Source: CSSed11-175R1 sp041685735 (GTDB lineage Bacteria > Actinomycetota > Nitriliruptoria > Nitriliruptorales > Nitriliruptoraceae). Taken from it: DNA of 64,000 bases. The notes beneath the pieces were generated by a model. The model did no database searches. It was not told where the DNA came from and was given only the letters and a program-made list of their open reading frames with translations. How positions within the stretch are numbered: the stretch's first letter is position 1; each line of letters opens with the position of its first letter. Position numbers and translations under genes: made by a program. The DNA is taken from positions 34,722-98,721 of the forward strand of contig JAWLFE010000006.1 in assembly GCA_041685735.1 (NCBI GenBank), read 5' to 3'. Shown here in pieces: positions 15,939-24,389 of this stretch.

Positions 15939-15980
15939 ACTCTAGGTTATCAATAGTTAGAGTATCGCTTACTATTCTAA
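15939..15980. promoter_or_regulatory. Overlapping inverted repeats (candidate operator) before the 15996 operon
   Basis: Two overlapping palindromes occur in an AT-rich patch. ACTCTA (15939-15944) pairs with TAGAGT (15958-15963). TTAGAGTA (15957-15964) pairs with TATTCTAA (15973-15980) with one mismatch. A TTGACT (15936-15941) could be a -35 element. The three-gene unit downstream ends in a TetR-type gene, whose product is the obvious candidate binder. Confidence 0.45.
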
Positions 15981-15995
15981 GATGAGGATCTCACG

Positions 15996-16184
15996 ATGAG
16001 CGACACGACCACGCCCGCTACACCAACTGTCCACCACCCGATCGCCCTGCGCACCGCGTCGGTGCTGGGATGGTTCTTCGCCGGTGCGGGGGTGATGAGC
16101 CTGCTCCCCGTTCCCTTCGACGTGGCGTTCGCGACCGCGTGGGCACTGCGCGCCGACGTGGACGGCATCGGGGATGGCCGATGA
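15996..16184 (+). CDS. Small membrane protein of unknown function
   Basis: A 62-residue protein with one or two hydrophobic segments (TASVLGWFFAGAGVMSLL and PFDVAFATAWALRA). I recognise no family. GAGGATC precedes the ATG at 15996 by about 7 bases, just after an AT-rich promoter-like patch. The stop overlaps the start of the GNAT-membrane fusion gene (ATGA), so the two are translationally coupled and may work as partners in the membrane. Confidence 0.65.
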   Translation: MSDTTTPATPTVHHPIALRTASVLGWFFAGAGVMSLLPVPFDVAFATAWALRADVDGIGDGR

Positions 16185-17308
16185 CCCGCCCCGCGGAGGC
16201 CACTGACACCGACCACACGGCGGCCAAGGTGTCGGTCCGCCCGATGCGTGATGGTGAGCAGGCCCAGGTTCGTGCGGTCGCGAGCCGGGCGTTCGACACC
16301 TTCGACCGGCTGCTGTTCTCCACCCGCGGACGTGAGTCGCTCGTCGCGGTCGATGGCGAGAACCGGATCCTCGGTGGCGTGGTGCTGCACGCGACCTCGC
16401 CGGGGAGGCTGGGACGGTTGGGGATCGTGCACTTCATCTTCGCCGACCCCGACGTGCGGATCCCGGGCATCGGGACCAAGCTGCGGGACGCCGCGGACGT
16501 TCGGTTCGATGAGCTCGGGTGCACGGAGACCTCCGCAAGGATCGACGTGACCAACTCCGCATCGCAGGCGCTGCACCGCGCCGGCGGCTACCGCGCCACC
16601 ACCGTCGGCCAGCACGTGCGGCGTTGGGGTTGGCGGCTGCCGATGCGCTGGTGGCAGGCCGGCACGGGCTTCGACCCCGGGATGCAACTGTGGCTCCGTC
16701 CCGCACCACCGGGCCACACGACCCCACCATCGGGGCGGGAGCTCACCATCACCGCGGCCCTCAACCTGCTGCTGCTCGGGATCGTCGCGTGGCGGGCACC
16801 TCGTGCCGATGCCGATGCACTGACCGTTGCAGTGACCCTCGCCGCGACCGTCGCGATCTTCCTCGGCGCTCGCGAAGGCGCCATCCGGCTCGCCGCCAGA
16901 CGCCAGGGACTGCGGCTCGGGCATGTGCCCTGGACCAACGGGATCGGCCTGGCTGGCCTGCTCGCCGCCGCGTTCGGCGTGTGGTTCCCGCTGACCGGCT
17001 CGTCGAGCTCGCAACGGACCGGCTGGCGGCACGACCACGACGCGCCGGCACGTGGCCGGGCCCATCTCGCCGGTGCGCTCGTGGTCGCCGCCCTGGCCTG
17101 GACGGTCGTGTCCGTGGAGCCGACCCGCGACTGGGTCGCCTGGGGCGAGGTCCGACGTGCAGCGGTGATGCTGGCGCTGTTCGACCTCGTGCTTGGCTTC
17201 CCACCCATGATCGGCACCGCCGCCCGACACATCCGTGAGTGGTCGCCAACGGCCTGGGCCGCCATCGTGGTGCTCGGCATCGGCCCGCTGTTGACCACCC
17301 TGCTATGA
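16181..17308 (+). CDS. GNAT acetyltransferase fused to a multi-pass membrane domain
   Basis: A 375-residue protein. Residues about 15-145 resemble a GNAT domain: SVRPMRDGEQAQVRAVASRA, LGIVHFIFADPDVRIPGIGTK in place of the usual VxPxxRGxGIG loop, and TNSASQALHRAGGYRAT. From about residue 190 on there are five or six hydrophobic helices (AALNLLLLGIVAW, VAVTLAATVAIFLGA, GLAGLLAAAFGVWF, LAGALVVAALAWTVV, AAVMLALFDLVLGF, AAIVVLGIGPLLTTLL). The acetyl-CoA loop is atypical, so activity is uncertain. The ATG at 16181 overlaps the previous stop. A TetR-type regulator follows 82 bases later. Substrate unknown; a membrane lipid or small-molecule target is a guess. Confidence 0.65.
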   Translation: MTRPAEATDTDHTAAKVSVRPMRDGEQAQVRAVASRAFDTFDRLLFSTRGRESLVAVDGENRILGGVVLHATSPGRLGRLGIVHFIFADPDVRIPGIGTKLRDAADVRFDELGCTETSARIDVTNSASQALHRAGGYRATTVGQHVRRWGWRLPMRWWQAGTGFDPGMQLWLRPAPPGHTTPPSGRELTITAALNLLLLGIVAWRAPRADADALTVAVTLAATVAIFLGAREGAIRLAARRQGLRLGHVPWTNGIGLAGLLAAAFGVWFPLTGSSSSQRTGWRHDHDAPARGRAHLAGALVVAALAWTVVSVEPTRDWVAWGEVRRAAVMLALFDLVLGFPPMIGTAARHIREWSPTAWAAIVVLGIGPLLTTLL

Positions 17309-17390
17309 ACCTCCAACCGAGGCCACAACCGAGCCACTTGGCGATCACCCGCCACACCCCCGACGTTCCCCAGGACCGACAGGACCATCG

Positions 17391-18002
17391 ATGGCACGCA
17401 CCCGGGCCGCGCGCGGCGACGGCGACCGGCTACGCGGCGAACTGCTGGACGCAGCCGAACACCTTCTCAACGAGACCGGGGACGAACGCGCCGTGACCAT
17501 CCGCGCCATCGTCGACCGGGTCGGTGTGACCCCGCCATCCCTCTATCGCCACTTCGACTCCAAGGAAGACCTCGTCCTCGCCGCCGTGGCACGACGCTTC
17601 GGCGCGCTCGCCCAGGCGATCGGCGAAGGCGCCGGTCCCCCCGCCGAACGCGGCGACGCCGCCGGCGCGCTGCGAGGCGGCTGCCTCGGCTACCTGCGTT
17701 GGGCGCAGGATGAACCCGGCGGCTACGCCCTGCTGTTCACCAGCCGCCGTGAGACGCTCACCACCCCGAGCGGCCCATCCGGGACGGAGGCGTTCGACGC
17801 GCTGACCGGCGGCATCGCCGCCTGCCAGCAGGCCGGCGTCGCCCGCGACGGTGACCCGCACCGCATGGCGATGCTCGTCTGGGCAGGCCTCCACGGCCTC
17901 GCAAGCTTGACCACCACCCGGCCCACCATCGACTGGCCCCCGCTCGAGGAGCTCGTCGATGACCTACTGGCCGGGCAGGTCGGAGTCCCTCGACCGGGGT
18001 GA
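17391..18002 (+). CDS. TetR/AcrR-family transcriptional regulator
   Basis: A 203-residue regulator. The N-terminal HTH (LRGELLDAAEHLLNETG, then VTIRAIVDRVGVTPPSLYRHFDSKEDL, residues 14-63) is a standard TetR DNA-binding domain, and the helical ligand-binding part follows (GYLRWAQDEPGGYALLF). It is the last gene of the run starting at 15996. I infer that it represses that run through the inverted repeats at 15939-15980. Its ligand cannot be read from sequence. Confidence 0.88.
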   Translation: MARTRAARGDGDRLRGELLDAAEHLLNETGDERAVTIRAIVDRVGVTPPSLYRHFDSKEDLVLAAVARRFGALAQAIGEGAGPPAERGDAAGALRGGCLGYLRWAQDEPGGYALLFTSRRETLTTPSGPSGTEAFDALTGGIAACQQAGVARDGDPHRMAMLVWAGLHGLASLTTTRPTIDWPPLEELVDDLLAGQVGVPRPG

Positions 18003-18041
18003 CCCCCGGCCCGTAAGGGACCAGCCTGCACACGATCGACC

Positions 18042-18362
18042 GTGCGTCGCCAACGACCAGATCACGACCTGGCAGCCGGGTTCGTGACCGCATCCGGGGT
18101 CGTGATCGGCCACGGGTCGGGTCCCCAGGGCCGGTGCGGACTCGGACCGGGGCAGCTCGGCCTGGGGTTCCCCGCCCCGGTGCCGGTCTACGAGCAGCTC
18201 GCCGAAGAGCTTCGTGGCGCCGAGAGCCCGGACGGTCGGATCGGCGGCCCGGCAGTGCAGGGTGCACCCCGCACGATCTGGGCGTCGTGGATCGACACCG
18301 AACGGGAAGAGATGAACCGCCACGAGGATGCCGAACTCTGGACTCGCCACACCACCGGATGA
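18042..18362 (+). CDS. Doubtful hypothetical protein
   Basis: A 106-codon frame with a GTG start and a high share of G/C in third positions, ending WTRHTTG. No family is recognisable, and a competing minus-strand frame (17964-18350) covers the same bases. I prefer the plus-strand frame for its codon pattern only. It lies between the TetR gene and the convergent DUF1697 gene. Confidence 0.3.
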   Translation: MRRQRPDHDLAAGFVTASGVVIGHGSGPQGRCGLGPGQLGLGFPAPVPVYEQLAEELRGAESPDGRIGGPAVQGAPRTIWASWIDTEREEMNRHEDAELWTRHTTG

Positions 18363-18364
18363 GG

Positions 18365-18940
18365 TCAGCCGCGCGGCTCCGGTGCAGGTCTGACGTGGAG
18401 CCGGGACACCGTGTTGAAGGTCCGGGTGGTCCCCCGACCGAGCGCACGCTCGACCGCCTTGACGTCAAGCGCGCTCGTCGAGATCCCCCCAGCCGGCAGC
18501 CAGTACCACTCGCGCCCGACGACCGCCAGCCGGTCCTGCGCGGAGGCGTGCGTCATCGCCTCCGCCACCGCGCTCGGGTTGGGCTGGTCGCGCAGGAACG
18601 TCACCTGCAGCTTGCCGTCGGTTGCGTCGATCACCTCGGCTGGGAACGGCCCGAACGCCACCACCCGTGCGAGCTGATCGACCGTACGGACGAACACGTC
18701 GACGTCGAACCCGAGCGCCGCCTGCAGCGTTCCTTCGATCCGCGGCTCGAGCCCGGCGGTCTCGTGTGTGGCGAAGGTCACGTTGCCGCTGGCGAGGAAG
18801 GTTCCGACCCCGGCGAACCCGAGCGCCTCGAAGGGTGCGCACAGCTGCGCCTTGGTGACGCGGCGGCCGCCGACGTTGATCCCACGCAGGAACGCGACGT
18901 GCCGCGTGGTGGCTTCCTGGGTCCCGGACCGTGCCATCAT
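18365..18940 (-). CDS. DUF1697 protein
   Basis: A 191-residue member of the DUF1697 family: HVAFLRGINVGGRRVTKAQL at residues 14-33, FLASGNVTFAT near 48, and the C-terminal TSALDVKAVERALGRGTTRTFNTV. The family is a common, uncharacterised cytosolic alpha/beta protein in Actinomycetota. The start overlaps the stop of the GNAT gene upstream (ATGA), so the two are co-translated. Confidence 0.88.
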   Translation of the reverse strand: MMARSGTQEATTRHVAFLRGINVGGRRVTKAQLCAPFEALGFAGVGTFLASGNVTFATHETAGLEPRIEGTLQAALGFDVDVFVRTVDQLARVVAFGPFPAEVIDATDGKLQVTFLRDQPNPSAVAEAMTHASAQDRLAVVGREWYWLPAGGISTSALDVKAVERALGRGTTRTFNTVSRLHVRPAPEPRG

Positions 18941-19413
18941 CCCTCCAGCTCGCGGAAGTAGTACAGCGAACGCTCGGCCGACCCGGGCTCGGTCACGGCG
19001 AACCCGTGCCGTGCGTAGAACCGTCGGGCCGCGACATCGCCCTCATCGACGTTGATCTCGGCCAACGACACCGACCGTTCGCCAGCTTCGGTCAGCAGCC
19101 GATCGACCACCTGCGAGCCGATCCCGCGGCCCCGAAGGCTCGGGACGACGCAGAGCTCGTCGAGCAACGCCACCGGTCCCGGGTACCACACGTTGGGCCG
19201 CAAGGTCAGCAGCGCCACGGAGACCGCCGGTGTCCCCGACAGGATCGCGAACGTCGCCTCCCCCACGAGCAGGTCGCGCAGGCGGCCGGCAAGGATGTCG
19301 ACGCCGGGGGTGGGCGTGTCGAACTCGATGTTGAAGTCGTGCAGCAGCCGGGCAAGTTCAGCAGCGTCGCCAGCCGTCGCCAACCGCGGCTGCCAGTCAG
19401 CATCCGAGGTCAC
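18937..19413 (-). CDS. GNAT-family N-acetyltransferase
   Basis: A 158-residue acetyl-CoA-dependent acyltransferase. Core motif A is LLDELCVVPSLRGRGIGSQVVDRLL (given here as residues about 88-112), with the R-G-x-G-I-G pyrophosphate loop, followed by INVDEGDVAARRFYARHGF (motif B). The GTG at 19413 is chosen because GAGAGAGG lies 7 bases upstream on the minus strand; longer in-frame versions read through low-quality sequence. It is coupled to the DUF1697 gene. Substrate unknown. Confidence 0.88.
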   Translation of the reverse strand: MTSDADWQPRLATAGDAAELARLLHDFNIEFDTPTPGVDILAGRLRDLLVGEATFAILSGTPAVSVALLTLRPNVWYPGPVALLDELCVVPSLRGRGIGSQVVDRLLTEAGERSVSLAEINVDEGDVAARRFYARHGFAVTEPGSAERSLYYFRELEG

Positions 19414-19705
19414 GCACCACCTCTCTCTCGATAGGCCCGACACCGAGCAGAACCGATACACACGGCCATCGTGCGGCGCAGGGCTCGTGCACCCATCAGC
19501 GGCGGCCCCGCGTCGGCGGTGACCGCCACCGACCGGTCGTCGGGCGCCTGCCTTGACGACAGTGTCTCGTACTCCGGACCTATCCGGGAGGGCCTGCCCG
19601 ACCCACCGGGCACGGTCCATCTCGCCCCGCGGCACGACACCGTGCCACCATGCTGTTCCCGAACGGCTGGGCCGTGCGCGCCGAGTCCGGGTGCGACTGG
19701 CCGTC
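19414..19705. other. Non-coding spacer between two minus-strand genes
   Basis: About 290 bases upstream of the GNAT gene. Open frames here are short and show no family resemblance. I see no RNA gene or clear repeat. It presumably holds the GNAT/DUF1697 promoter. Confidence 0.5.
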
Positions 19706-20779
19706 TCAACGTCCAGGGATGAGCACGAGCTTCCCGACGTGATCGGCGGCGACGAACTCCTCCTGTGCCCGGTGGATCTCGGTCAGGGGGTAGGTGCAAG
19801 CGATGGGTGGGGCCAGGTGTCCGGCACGGGCATCGTCGACGAGCCGCCGGAACTGCGACGGCGTGTGCATGGTGGAACCGATCAGCGCCCGCCGCTGCAG
19901 GTAGAGCACCCGCAGATCGATCTCGACGACCGGGCCCGCAACGGCACCGCAGGTGACCAGCCGCCCGCCCGTGCCCAGGGCCCCCAACAGCCCGCCGAAG
20001 GACGGGCCTCCGACCACGTCGGCGATGACGGCGAACGGTCCGGCCTCCGCGAGCTGGTCTGGCAACGGGGCAGCGTCACGCAGGACGACCGAGGACGCCC
20101 CGGCCCGCCGCACGGCATCGGCCGCCCGCCGGGTGGTCATCGCGACCACCTCCGCGCCCCGCGCGGCCGCGAGCTGTACGAGCGCGACCCCGACGCCGCC
20201 GGATGCGCCGGTGACCAGCACCCGTTCGCCGGACGTGACACCGGCACGCTCCAGCATCCCGGTCGCCGTGCCGTACGCGATGGGGAGGCACGCCAACTGC
20301 TCGTCGGACAGGGGCGAGTCGGTGACGTCGTGGATCTGCTCGACCGGAACACACAGGTACTCGGCGAAGGCACCATCCACCTCGGAGCCAAGCACACCCT
20401 CGATCGGGCGCTCGTAGGGAGCGTCGCCCGGACCGTAGATGATCGGATCCACCAGCACACGGCGACCGAGCAGCGCGGCCGGGGCACCGGCACCGAGCTC
20501 CACGACCCGGCCAACCGCGTCACCCCCCTGGATGCGAGGAAACGTGATCGGCACGCCCTGCCAACCGGCAACGGCGTCGGGATCATCGGGCCGTCCGTAG
20601 GCACCCTGACGGGTCCATAGATCGGTGTTGTTCACCCCTGCCGCAGCGAGCTCGACGCGTACCTGCCCAGCCGCGGGTCGAGGCACCGACACGTCATCGC
20701 GCAGCTCCAGTGCCTCCGGTCCACCATGCGCGACCAGGACCCCCGCCATCATCGTCGCCACGCGTGCCTCCCCGCTCAT
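19706..20779 (-). CDS. Quinone oxidoreductase-like zinc-independent MDR dehydrogenase
   Basis: A 357-residue medium-chain dehydrogenase/reductase. The N-terminal GroES-like domain contains GVNNTDLWTRQGAYG and PRIQGGDAVGRVVELGAGA. The NADPH-binding Rossmann fold starts at VLVTGASGGVGVALVQLAAARGAEV (motif near residue 180). The cysteine/histidine zinc ligands of alcohol dehydrogenases are missing, which points to the QOR branch. The N-terminal nine residues before MMAGVLVAHGG may not be part of the protein (alternative start 20752). The TetR gene upstream on the same strand ends 45 bases before it, so it may be a target. Substrate unknown. Confidence 0.85.
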   Translation of the reverse strand: MSGEARVATMMAGVLVAHGGPEALELRDDVSVPRPAAGQVRVELAAAGVNNTDLWTRQGAYGRPDDPDAVAGWQGVPITFPRIQGGDAVGRVVELGAGAPAALLGRRVLVDPIIYGPGDAPYERPIEGVLGSEVDGAFAEYLCVPVEQIHDVTDSPLSDEQLACLPIAYGTATGMLERAGVTSGERVLVTGASGGVGVALVQLAAARGAEVVAMTTRRAADAVRRAGASSVVLRDAAPLPDQLAEAGPFAVIADVVGGPSFGGLLGALGTGGRLVTCGAVAGPVVEIDLRVLYLQRRALIGSTMHTPSQFRRLVDDARAGHLAPPIACTYPLTEIHRAQEEFVAADHVGKLVLIPGR

Positions 20780-20824
20780 CCAGCAACCCAGCCTACGGGC
20801 GGTTGGTTCGGTCGGTGGATCCGC

Positions 20825-21448
20825 CTACCCGTAGGCCGCGAGGGTCGCGGTCGCGAGGGTGACCACATCGTCGACCCGGACGCGTTCATCCTCCGGTGTG
20901 TCGGCAGCGAGGACGTGTTCGTGTATGGCTGCGTCGACGGCTACCACGAGCGCATGACCGCGTCGTTGTGCCACCGGAGGGTCAACCCCCCGTGCGGCCA
21001 GTAGTGCCGCGACCGCCGCCGAGAGGTCATCGCGGACCCGGTCGAGGACCGCGACCAGCTCAGGGGTCCGTGGCGCGGCCTGATACAGCACCGTGTGCAG
21101 CGCGCCCGGGCGGTTCACGTCCACCGCCACCTCGATGATCCTGCGGACGAACCGGGTGGGCTCGGCGGGCGCGTCTTCGAGTGCGGCCTGCAGCTGCGCC
21201 TGTGCCCCGGCGAGGTGGCGCTCCGCGAGTGCGAGCAGCAACGCGTCCTTGTCCGCGAAGTACTGGTAGAGCGTGCCGATCGAGACGCCGGCGCGGGCCG
21301 CGATCTCGTTGGTCGTCGCGGCGTAGCCCCGTTCGGCGAAGACCTGAGCAGCCGCCTCGAGCACGAAGGACACCGTCGCGCGTGAGCGGGCTTGCCGGGG
21401 CGAGCGACGCTGTTGAGTCGGCTTCTGGCGCGAGCGAGGCGCAGGCAC
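20825..21448 (-). CDS. TetR/AcrR-family transcriptional regulator
   Basis: A regulator of about 207 residues. HTH region: ARSRATVSFVLEAAAQVFAERGYAATTNEIAARAGVSIGTLYQYF is the classic TetR DNA-binding domain, spanning about residues 20-65 and followed by a helical ligand-binding domain. The frame stays open upstream to 21517. I place the start at the GTG at 21448 because the region 21475-21491 is a perfect palindrome that looks like its operator, and the extra residues have no conservation signal. It is divergent from the SRPBCC gene at 21535, whose expression it likely controls together with its own. Confidence 0.85.
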   Translation of the reverse strand: MPAPRSRQKPTQQRRSPRQARSRATVSFVLEAAAQVFAERGYAATTNEIAARAGVSIGTLYQYFADKDALLLALAERHLAGAQAQLQAALEDAPAEPTRFVRRIIEVAVDVNRPGALHTVLYQAAPRTPELVAVLDRVRDDLSAAVAALLAARGVDPPVAQRRGHALVVAVDAAIHEHVLAADTPEDERVRVDDVVTLATATLAAYG

Positions 21449-21474
21449 GGGGGTCCTGGAACGCGAGTAGAGAA

Positions 21475-21491
21475 CCTGAGTGTTGCTCAGG
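21475..21491. promoter_or_regulatory. Perfect 17-bp palindrome, probable TetR operator
   Basis: CCTGAG-TGTTG-CTCAGG is a perfect inverted repeat with 6-bp arms and a 5-bp centre. It extends to 8-bp arms with one mismatch. It lies in the divergent space between the TetR gene (start about 21448) and the SRPBCC gene (21535), the usual place and size for a TetR operator. Confidence 0.7.
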
Positions 21492-21534
21492 ATACTGGGT
21501 CGTGACGTAACTCCCACCAGATCGGATCCCGGCC

Positions 21535-22077
21535 ATGGATGCGCTGACCCTGACCCGAACCACCGACCTCGACGCCCCCGCAGCTGCGGTGTGGGACGCG
21601 GTCTGCACCCCCGCAGCCTTCCGCACGGTCACCCGCGGGCTGCTGCGCTATCCACCGATCGCACGCCGCGCCGATGCTTGGCGGGAAGGCGAGACCGTGT
21701 CAGGCCGGCTGTGGCTGTTCGGGGTGCTCCCGCTCACCCGGCACACCATCCGTGTCGCGCGCATCGATACGGCACAGCTGACCCTCACCAGCGACGAACA
21801 CGGCGGGCCGATCCACTCCTGGATCCATGACATCGTGCTCGAACCCCTCGACGATCACCGCACGCGTTACACCGACCGTGTGACCATCGAGGCAGGCTCC
21901 GTCACCCTGCCGATCACCGCCTTCGCATGGCTGTTCTACCGGGTTCGCCAGGCGCGCTGGCGTCAGCTCGCTCCGACACTCGACACTCCCGGGTCCGGGG
22001 TGTCAGACGGCGCTGCCCCGGAGGGCGGCGGCTGCATGCCGCCACCCCCGGACCATGCTCAGGTCATCCGTCGATGA
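21535..22077 (+). CDS. SRPBCC (START-like) family protein
   Basis: A 180-residue protein. Residues 5-150 fit the SRPBCC hydrophobic-ligand fold: LTRTTDLDAPAAAVWDAVCTP at the N-terminus and a long C-terminal helix (ITAFAWLFYRVRQARWRQLA). The last 30 residues are Pro/Gly-rich and unconserved. It is divergent from a TetR gene with a palindrome between them. Its stop overlaps the tail of the convergent SLH gene by 14 bases. Members bind lipids or polyketides; the ligand here is unknown. Confidence 0.8.
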   Translation: MDALTLTRTTDLDAPAAAVWDAVCTPAAFRTVTRGLLRYPPIARRADAWREGETVSGRLWLFGVLPLTRHTIRVARIDTAQLTLTSDEHGGPIHSWIHDIVLEPLDDHRTRYTDRVTIEAGSVTLPITAFAWLFYRVRQARWRQLAPTLDTPGSGVSDGAAPEGGGCMPPPPDHAQVIRR

Positions 22078-23509
22078 TGGCTGCACCTTCAACGACGAGG
22101 AGATCCAGCAGTCGCGCGACGAACGTGGCCATCTGGTCGCGGCGCAGTTCCGCGGTGGGGTTGAAGCTCTCGTCACCGACGCCGGTGGTCAGTCCAGCGA
22201 GCGCCGCCGCGTTGATGGCGGACTCGTGGGTGGTGGCGTCGTCGTCGCTGAAGTAATCGTGCGGGGCCTCGAGTTGGGGACCGCCGGCGAACCCGAACGT
22301 GCGCACCAACAGCGCGGCCATCTGGGCCCGACTCACCGGCAGGCCGGGGCCGAAGGTGTCGTCACCACGGCCGACGAGGATCCCGAGCTCGGCGAGCTGA
22401 TCGATCTCGCGCGCGTGGGTGGTCCCGGCCACGTCGGTGAACGCCGACGCGGGCTGTTCCGGAAGGTCTTCACCGATGGTGGTCAGGGTTCGGGCGAGCA
22501 TCGAGGCCATCTGGCCTCGCGTGATCGTGGCGGCAGGCTGATAGGTCGTGGCCGTGGCCCCCTGAACGATGTCTCTCCAAGCGATGCAGTCGATCGCTTC
22601 CGCATGCACGTTGGTCGCGTCGACATCCGTGAAGTCCGCGTCGGGCACCTGGGTCGGTGCGCAACCTGCGGCGATCTGGCGTTCGGCGGGTACCGGCGTT
22701 GGGGCGAGCGTGACGGGGTACTCTCGCAGGCCACTGAGCCCGGCCTGATCCCACGCAACGAGGACCGCGCCGAACTGCTCGGTGAGCGACACATACGGAA
22801 CGGTCACATCGAAGGCCGTGCGCCCGTCGACGCCGTCGAGTGCTGCCTGAGCTGCTCCGAGCAGGCGTCCGTCACCGTCGAGGACCTCGATCGAGAAGGC
22901 ATCCACGTTCGTGCTGCCACCGAGCCGCGCAGCGAACGAGCCGGCGTAGGACGGTGTGTCGACGGAGACCGGAGCAAGGACACCCGTCCCGTCGAAGTAG
23001 GAGCGATCCACCGGAGGCGTGATGTCGAGGCCCTCGGCCGAGAACAACGTCGTCGGTTGCCCATCGAGCTCCAGAGCCACCCCATCGACCGTCGCGAACT
23101 GTGTCAGCGTGAACACCAGCTGGGCGAGTCGCGACAGCATCGTCGCACTGCCCCCACCCTCCGCGAAGTCGCCCGAGAGATCGACGGTCGCAAGTCCGTC
23201 ATCGATGGCGATGCCGTGGAGCGTGACCCCATCGGGGATCTCTGAGCCGAGCGAGGGGCCCGAGTCGGCCTCGGCCTCGGTCGGTCCCTGGAGCAGCGAG
23301 AGCAGCGCGGCCTCGGCGATCGCGACGGTGTCGTCGACCTCACGATGCACTGGGACCAGGAACGGCCCATCATCGTCCAACTGATCGAGCATCAGGTAGA
23401 TGGCGACGGTCGAGGAGGTGGTGTCCTCGTGTTCCGTCGCACCGCTGATGCCGGGGAGAAGCGCAAAGGTGAGTGCCATGATCGCGGTCAGCGCGAGGAT
23501 CCGCCGCAT
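22064..23509 (-). CDS. Secreted GerMN-Gmad2 protein with C-terminal SLH repeats
   Basis: A 481-residue exported protein. It has a signal peptide (ILALTAIMALTFALLPGISG, cleavage after about residue 24), a GerMN domain (about 35-150, LLSLLQGPTEAEA... and GLATVDLSGDF), and a Gmad2 immunoglobulin-like domain (about 170-270, GSFAARLGGSTNVDAFSIEV). After a short linker come three S-layer-homology repeats (about 290-480; FTDVDATNVHAEAIDCIAW, FTDVAGTTHAREIDQLAELGI, YFSDDDATTHESAINAAALAG). SLH repeats anchor proteins to secondary cell-wall polymer. The GerMN-Gmad2 pair occurs in LpqB- and GerM-like envelope proteins. It stands alone on the minus strand. Confidence 0.88.
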   Translation of the reverse strand: MRRILALTAIMALTFALLPGISGATEHEDTTSSTVAIYLMLDQLDDDGPFLVPVHREVDDTVAIAEAALLSLLQGPTEAEADSGPSLGSEIPDGVTLHGIAIDDGLATVDLSGDFAEGGGSATMLSRLAQLVFTLTQFATVDGVALELDGQPTTLFSAEGLDITPPVDRSYFDGTGVLAPVSVDTPSYAGSFAARLGGSTNVDAFSIEVLDGDGRLLGAAQAALDGVDGRTAFDVTVPYVSLTEQFGAVLVAWDQAGLSGLREYPVTLAPTPVPAERQIAAGCAPTQVPDADFTDVDATNVHAEAIDCIAWRDIVQGATATTYQPAATITRGQMASMLARTLTTIGEDLPEQPASAFTDVAGTTHAREIDQLAELGILVGRGDDTFGPGLPVSRAQMAALLVRTFGFAGGPQLEAPHDYFSDDDATTHESAINAAALAGLTTGVGDESFNPTAELRRDQMATFVARLLDLLVVEGAAIIDG

Positions 23510-23899
23510 CGGTCGCCCTTTCGATCGAGGTCCCTCGACCCTACGGACGGACGACCCCCGCGCCCAGAGGCCCCGGTCCCATGCACGGCAGGACGTTCGG
23601 CCTCGGGCTCCCCGACGTCGCGGTCAGCTCACATGTATCCGGGGGGACGAGAGGGTCGATCGTCCCGGGGCCGGATGGGCATCCTCCCCGGGTCGACGAG
23701 CACGTGCATCGAGCAGTTCGATGGCCAACCGACTCGGGAGCCGAGGCTGCACTCGCCCACCGACGGGCAGGCGGGTTCGTCGACCGCCGTTCGTGTCGCC
23801 ACGTGCCGCTCCAGAGGTCCCGTCTGACGCAAGCGACCGAGAGCACGTGGCGGCACCGTGTTGGCTCATGTGAGGTTCGCTGACACTACGGTGGCTCCC
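23510..23899. other. 390-bp intergenic region with no recognisable gene
   Basis: The region between the divergent SLH gene and trmO-like gene. All frames here are short or look like chance GC-rich frames in both directions. I see no tRNA, riboswitch or long repeat. It should contain both promoters. Confidence 0.55.
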
Positions 23900-24316
23900 A
23901 TGATCAACGACCTCGACGTGCTTCGCCCGATCGGTCGCGTCGAGTCATCGCTGACCGAGCTCGCGGACGCCCCCAAGCAGGGTGACGAAAGCGCGTCGGA
24001 CGCGTGGCTCGCCTTCGACGACGAGGTATCCGAAGGACTCCGCGACCTCGAGCCGGGCTCGGAGATCATCGTGCTCACCTGGCTCCATCGTGCCAGCCGG
24101 GACGTGCTGGTGGTCCATCCTCGGGGAGATCCCGCCAACCCGCAGCGGGGGGTCTTCAGCACCCGTTCGCCGGCCCGGCCGAACCCCATCGGACTGCACC
24201 GGGTCGAGATCGTTGCCGTCGACGGCACCCGCCTTCAGGTCAAGAACCTCGAGGCGATCGACGGGACCCCGATCCTCGATGTCAAACCGGTTCGCACTGG
24301 AACAGCCAGCTCCTGA
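23900..24316 (+). CDS. TrmO/TsaA-domain protein (tRNA N6-methyltransferase-like)
   Basis: A 138-residue TsaA-like beta-barrel. It begins LDVLRPIGRVESSLTELADAPKQG and contains IIVLTWLHRASRDVLVVHPRG, the family hallmark VFSTRSPARPNPIGLHRVEI, and VKNLEAIDGTPILDVKP. In TrmO this domain uses SAM to methylate t6A37 of tRNA. At this length the protein has the core domain but lacks the C-terminal domain of E. coli TrmO. I start at the ATG at 23900; a frame-compatible upstream ATG at 23858 adds unconserved residues. Confidence 0.85.
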   Translation: MINDLDVLRPIGRVESSLTELADAPKQGDESASDAWLAFDDEVSEGLRDLEPGSEIIVLTWLHRASRDVLVVHPRGDPANPQRGVFSTRSPARPNPIGLHRVEIVAVDGTRLQVKNLEAIDGTPILDVKPVRTGTASS

Positions 24317-24389
24317 CGAAGGCGGTGGCCGTGACCGGCGTCGCCGACCAGAACCGGCCAGTCAACGATCGGCGGTCCCGACCGCCGCG

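Larger units (their letters stand above)
15601..15995. other. 395-bp region between copB and the next gene with only a gene remnant and repeats
   Basis: No intact gene is visible. On the plus strand 15644-15748 holds a 34-codon remnant (listed separately). The last 60 bases are AT-rich compared with the surroundings and carry nested inverted repeats directly before the gene at 15996. Remaining open frames have no family resemblance. Confidence 0.6.

Noticed and set aside
15901..15958. C-terminal remnant of a gene reading ...DPANQIRPIEVLTL
   Set aside because: The frame has no consistent upstream coding sequence and no recognisable family.
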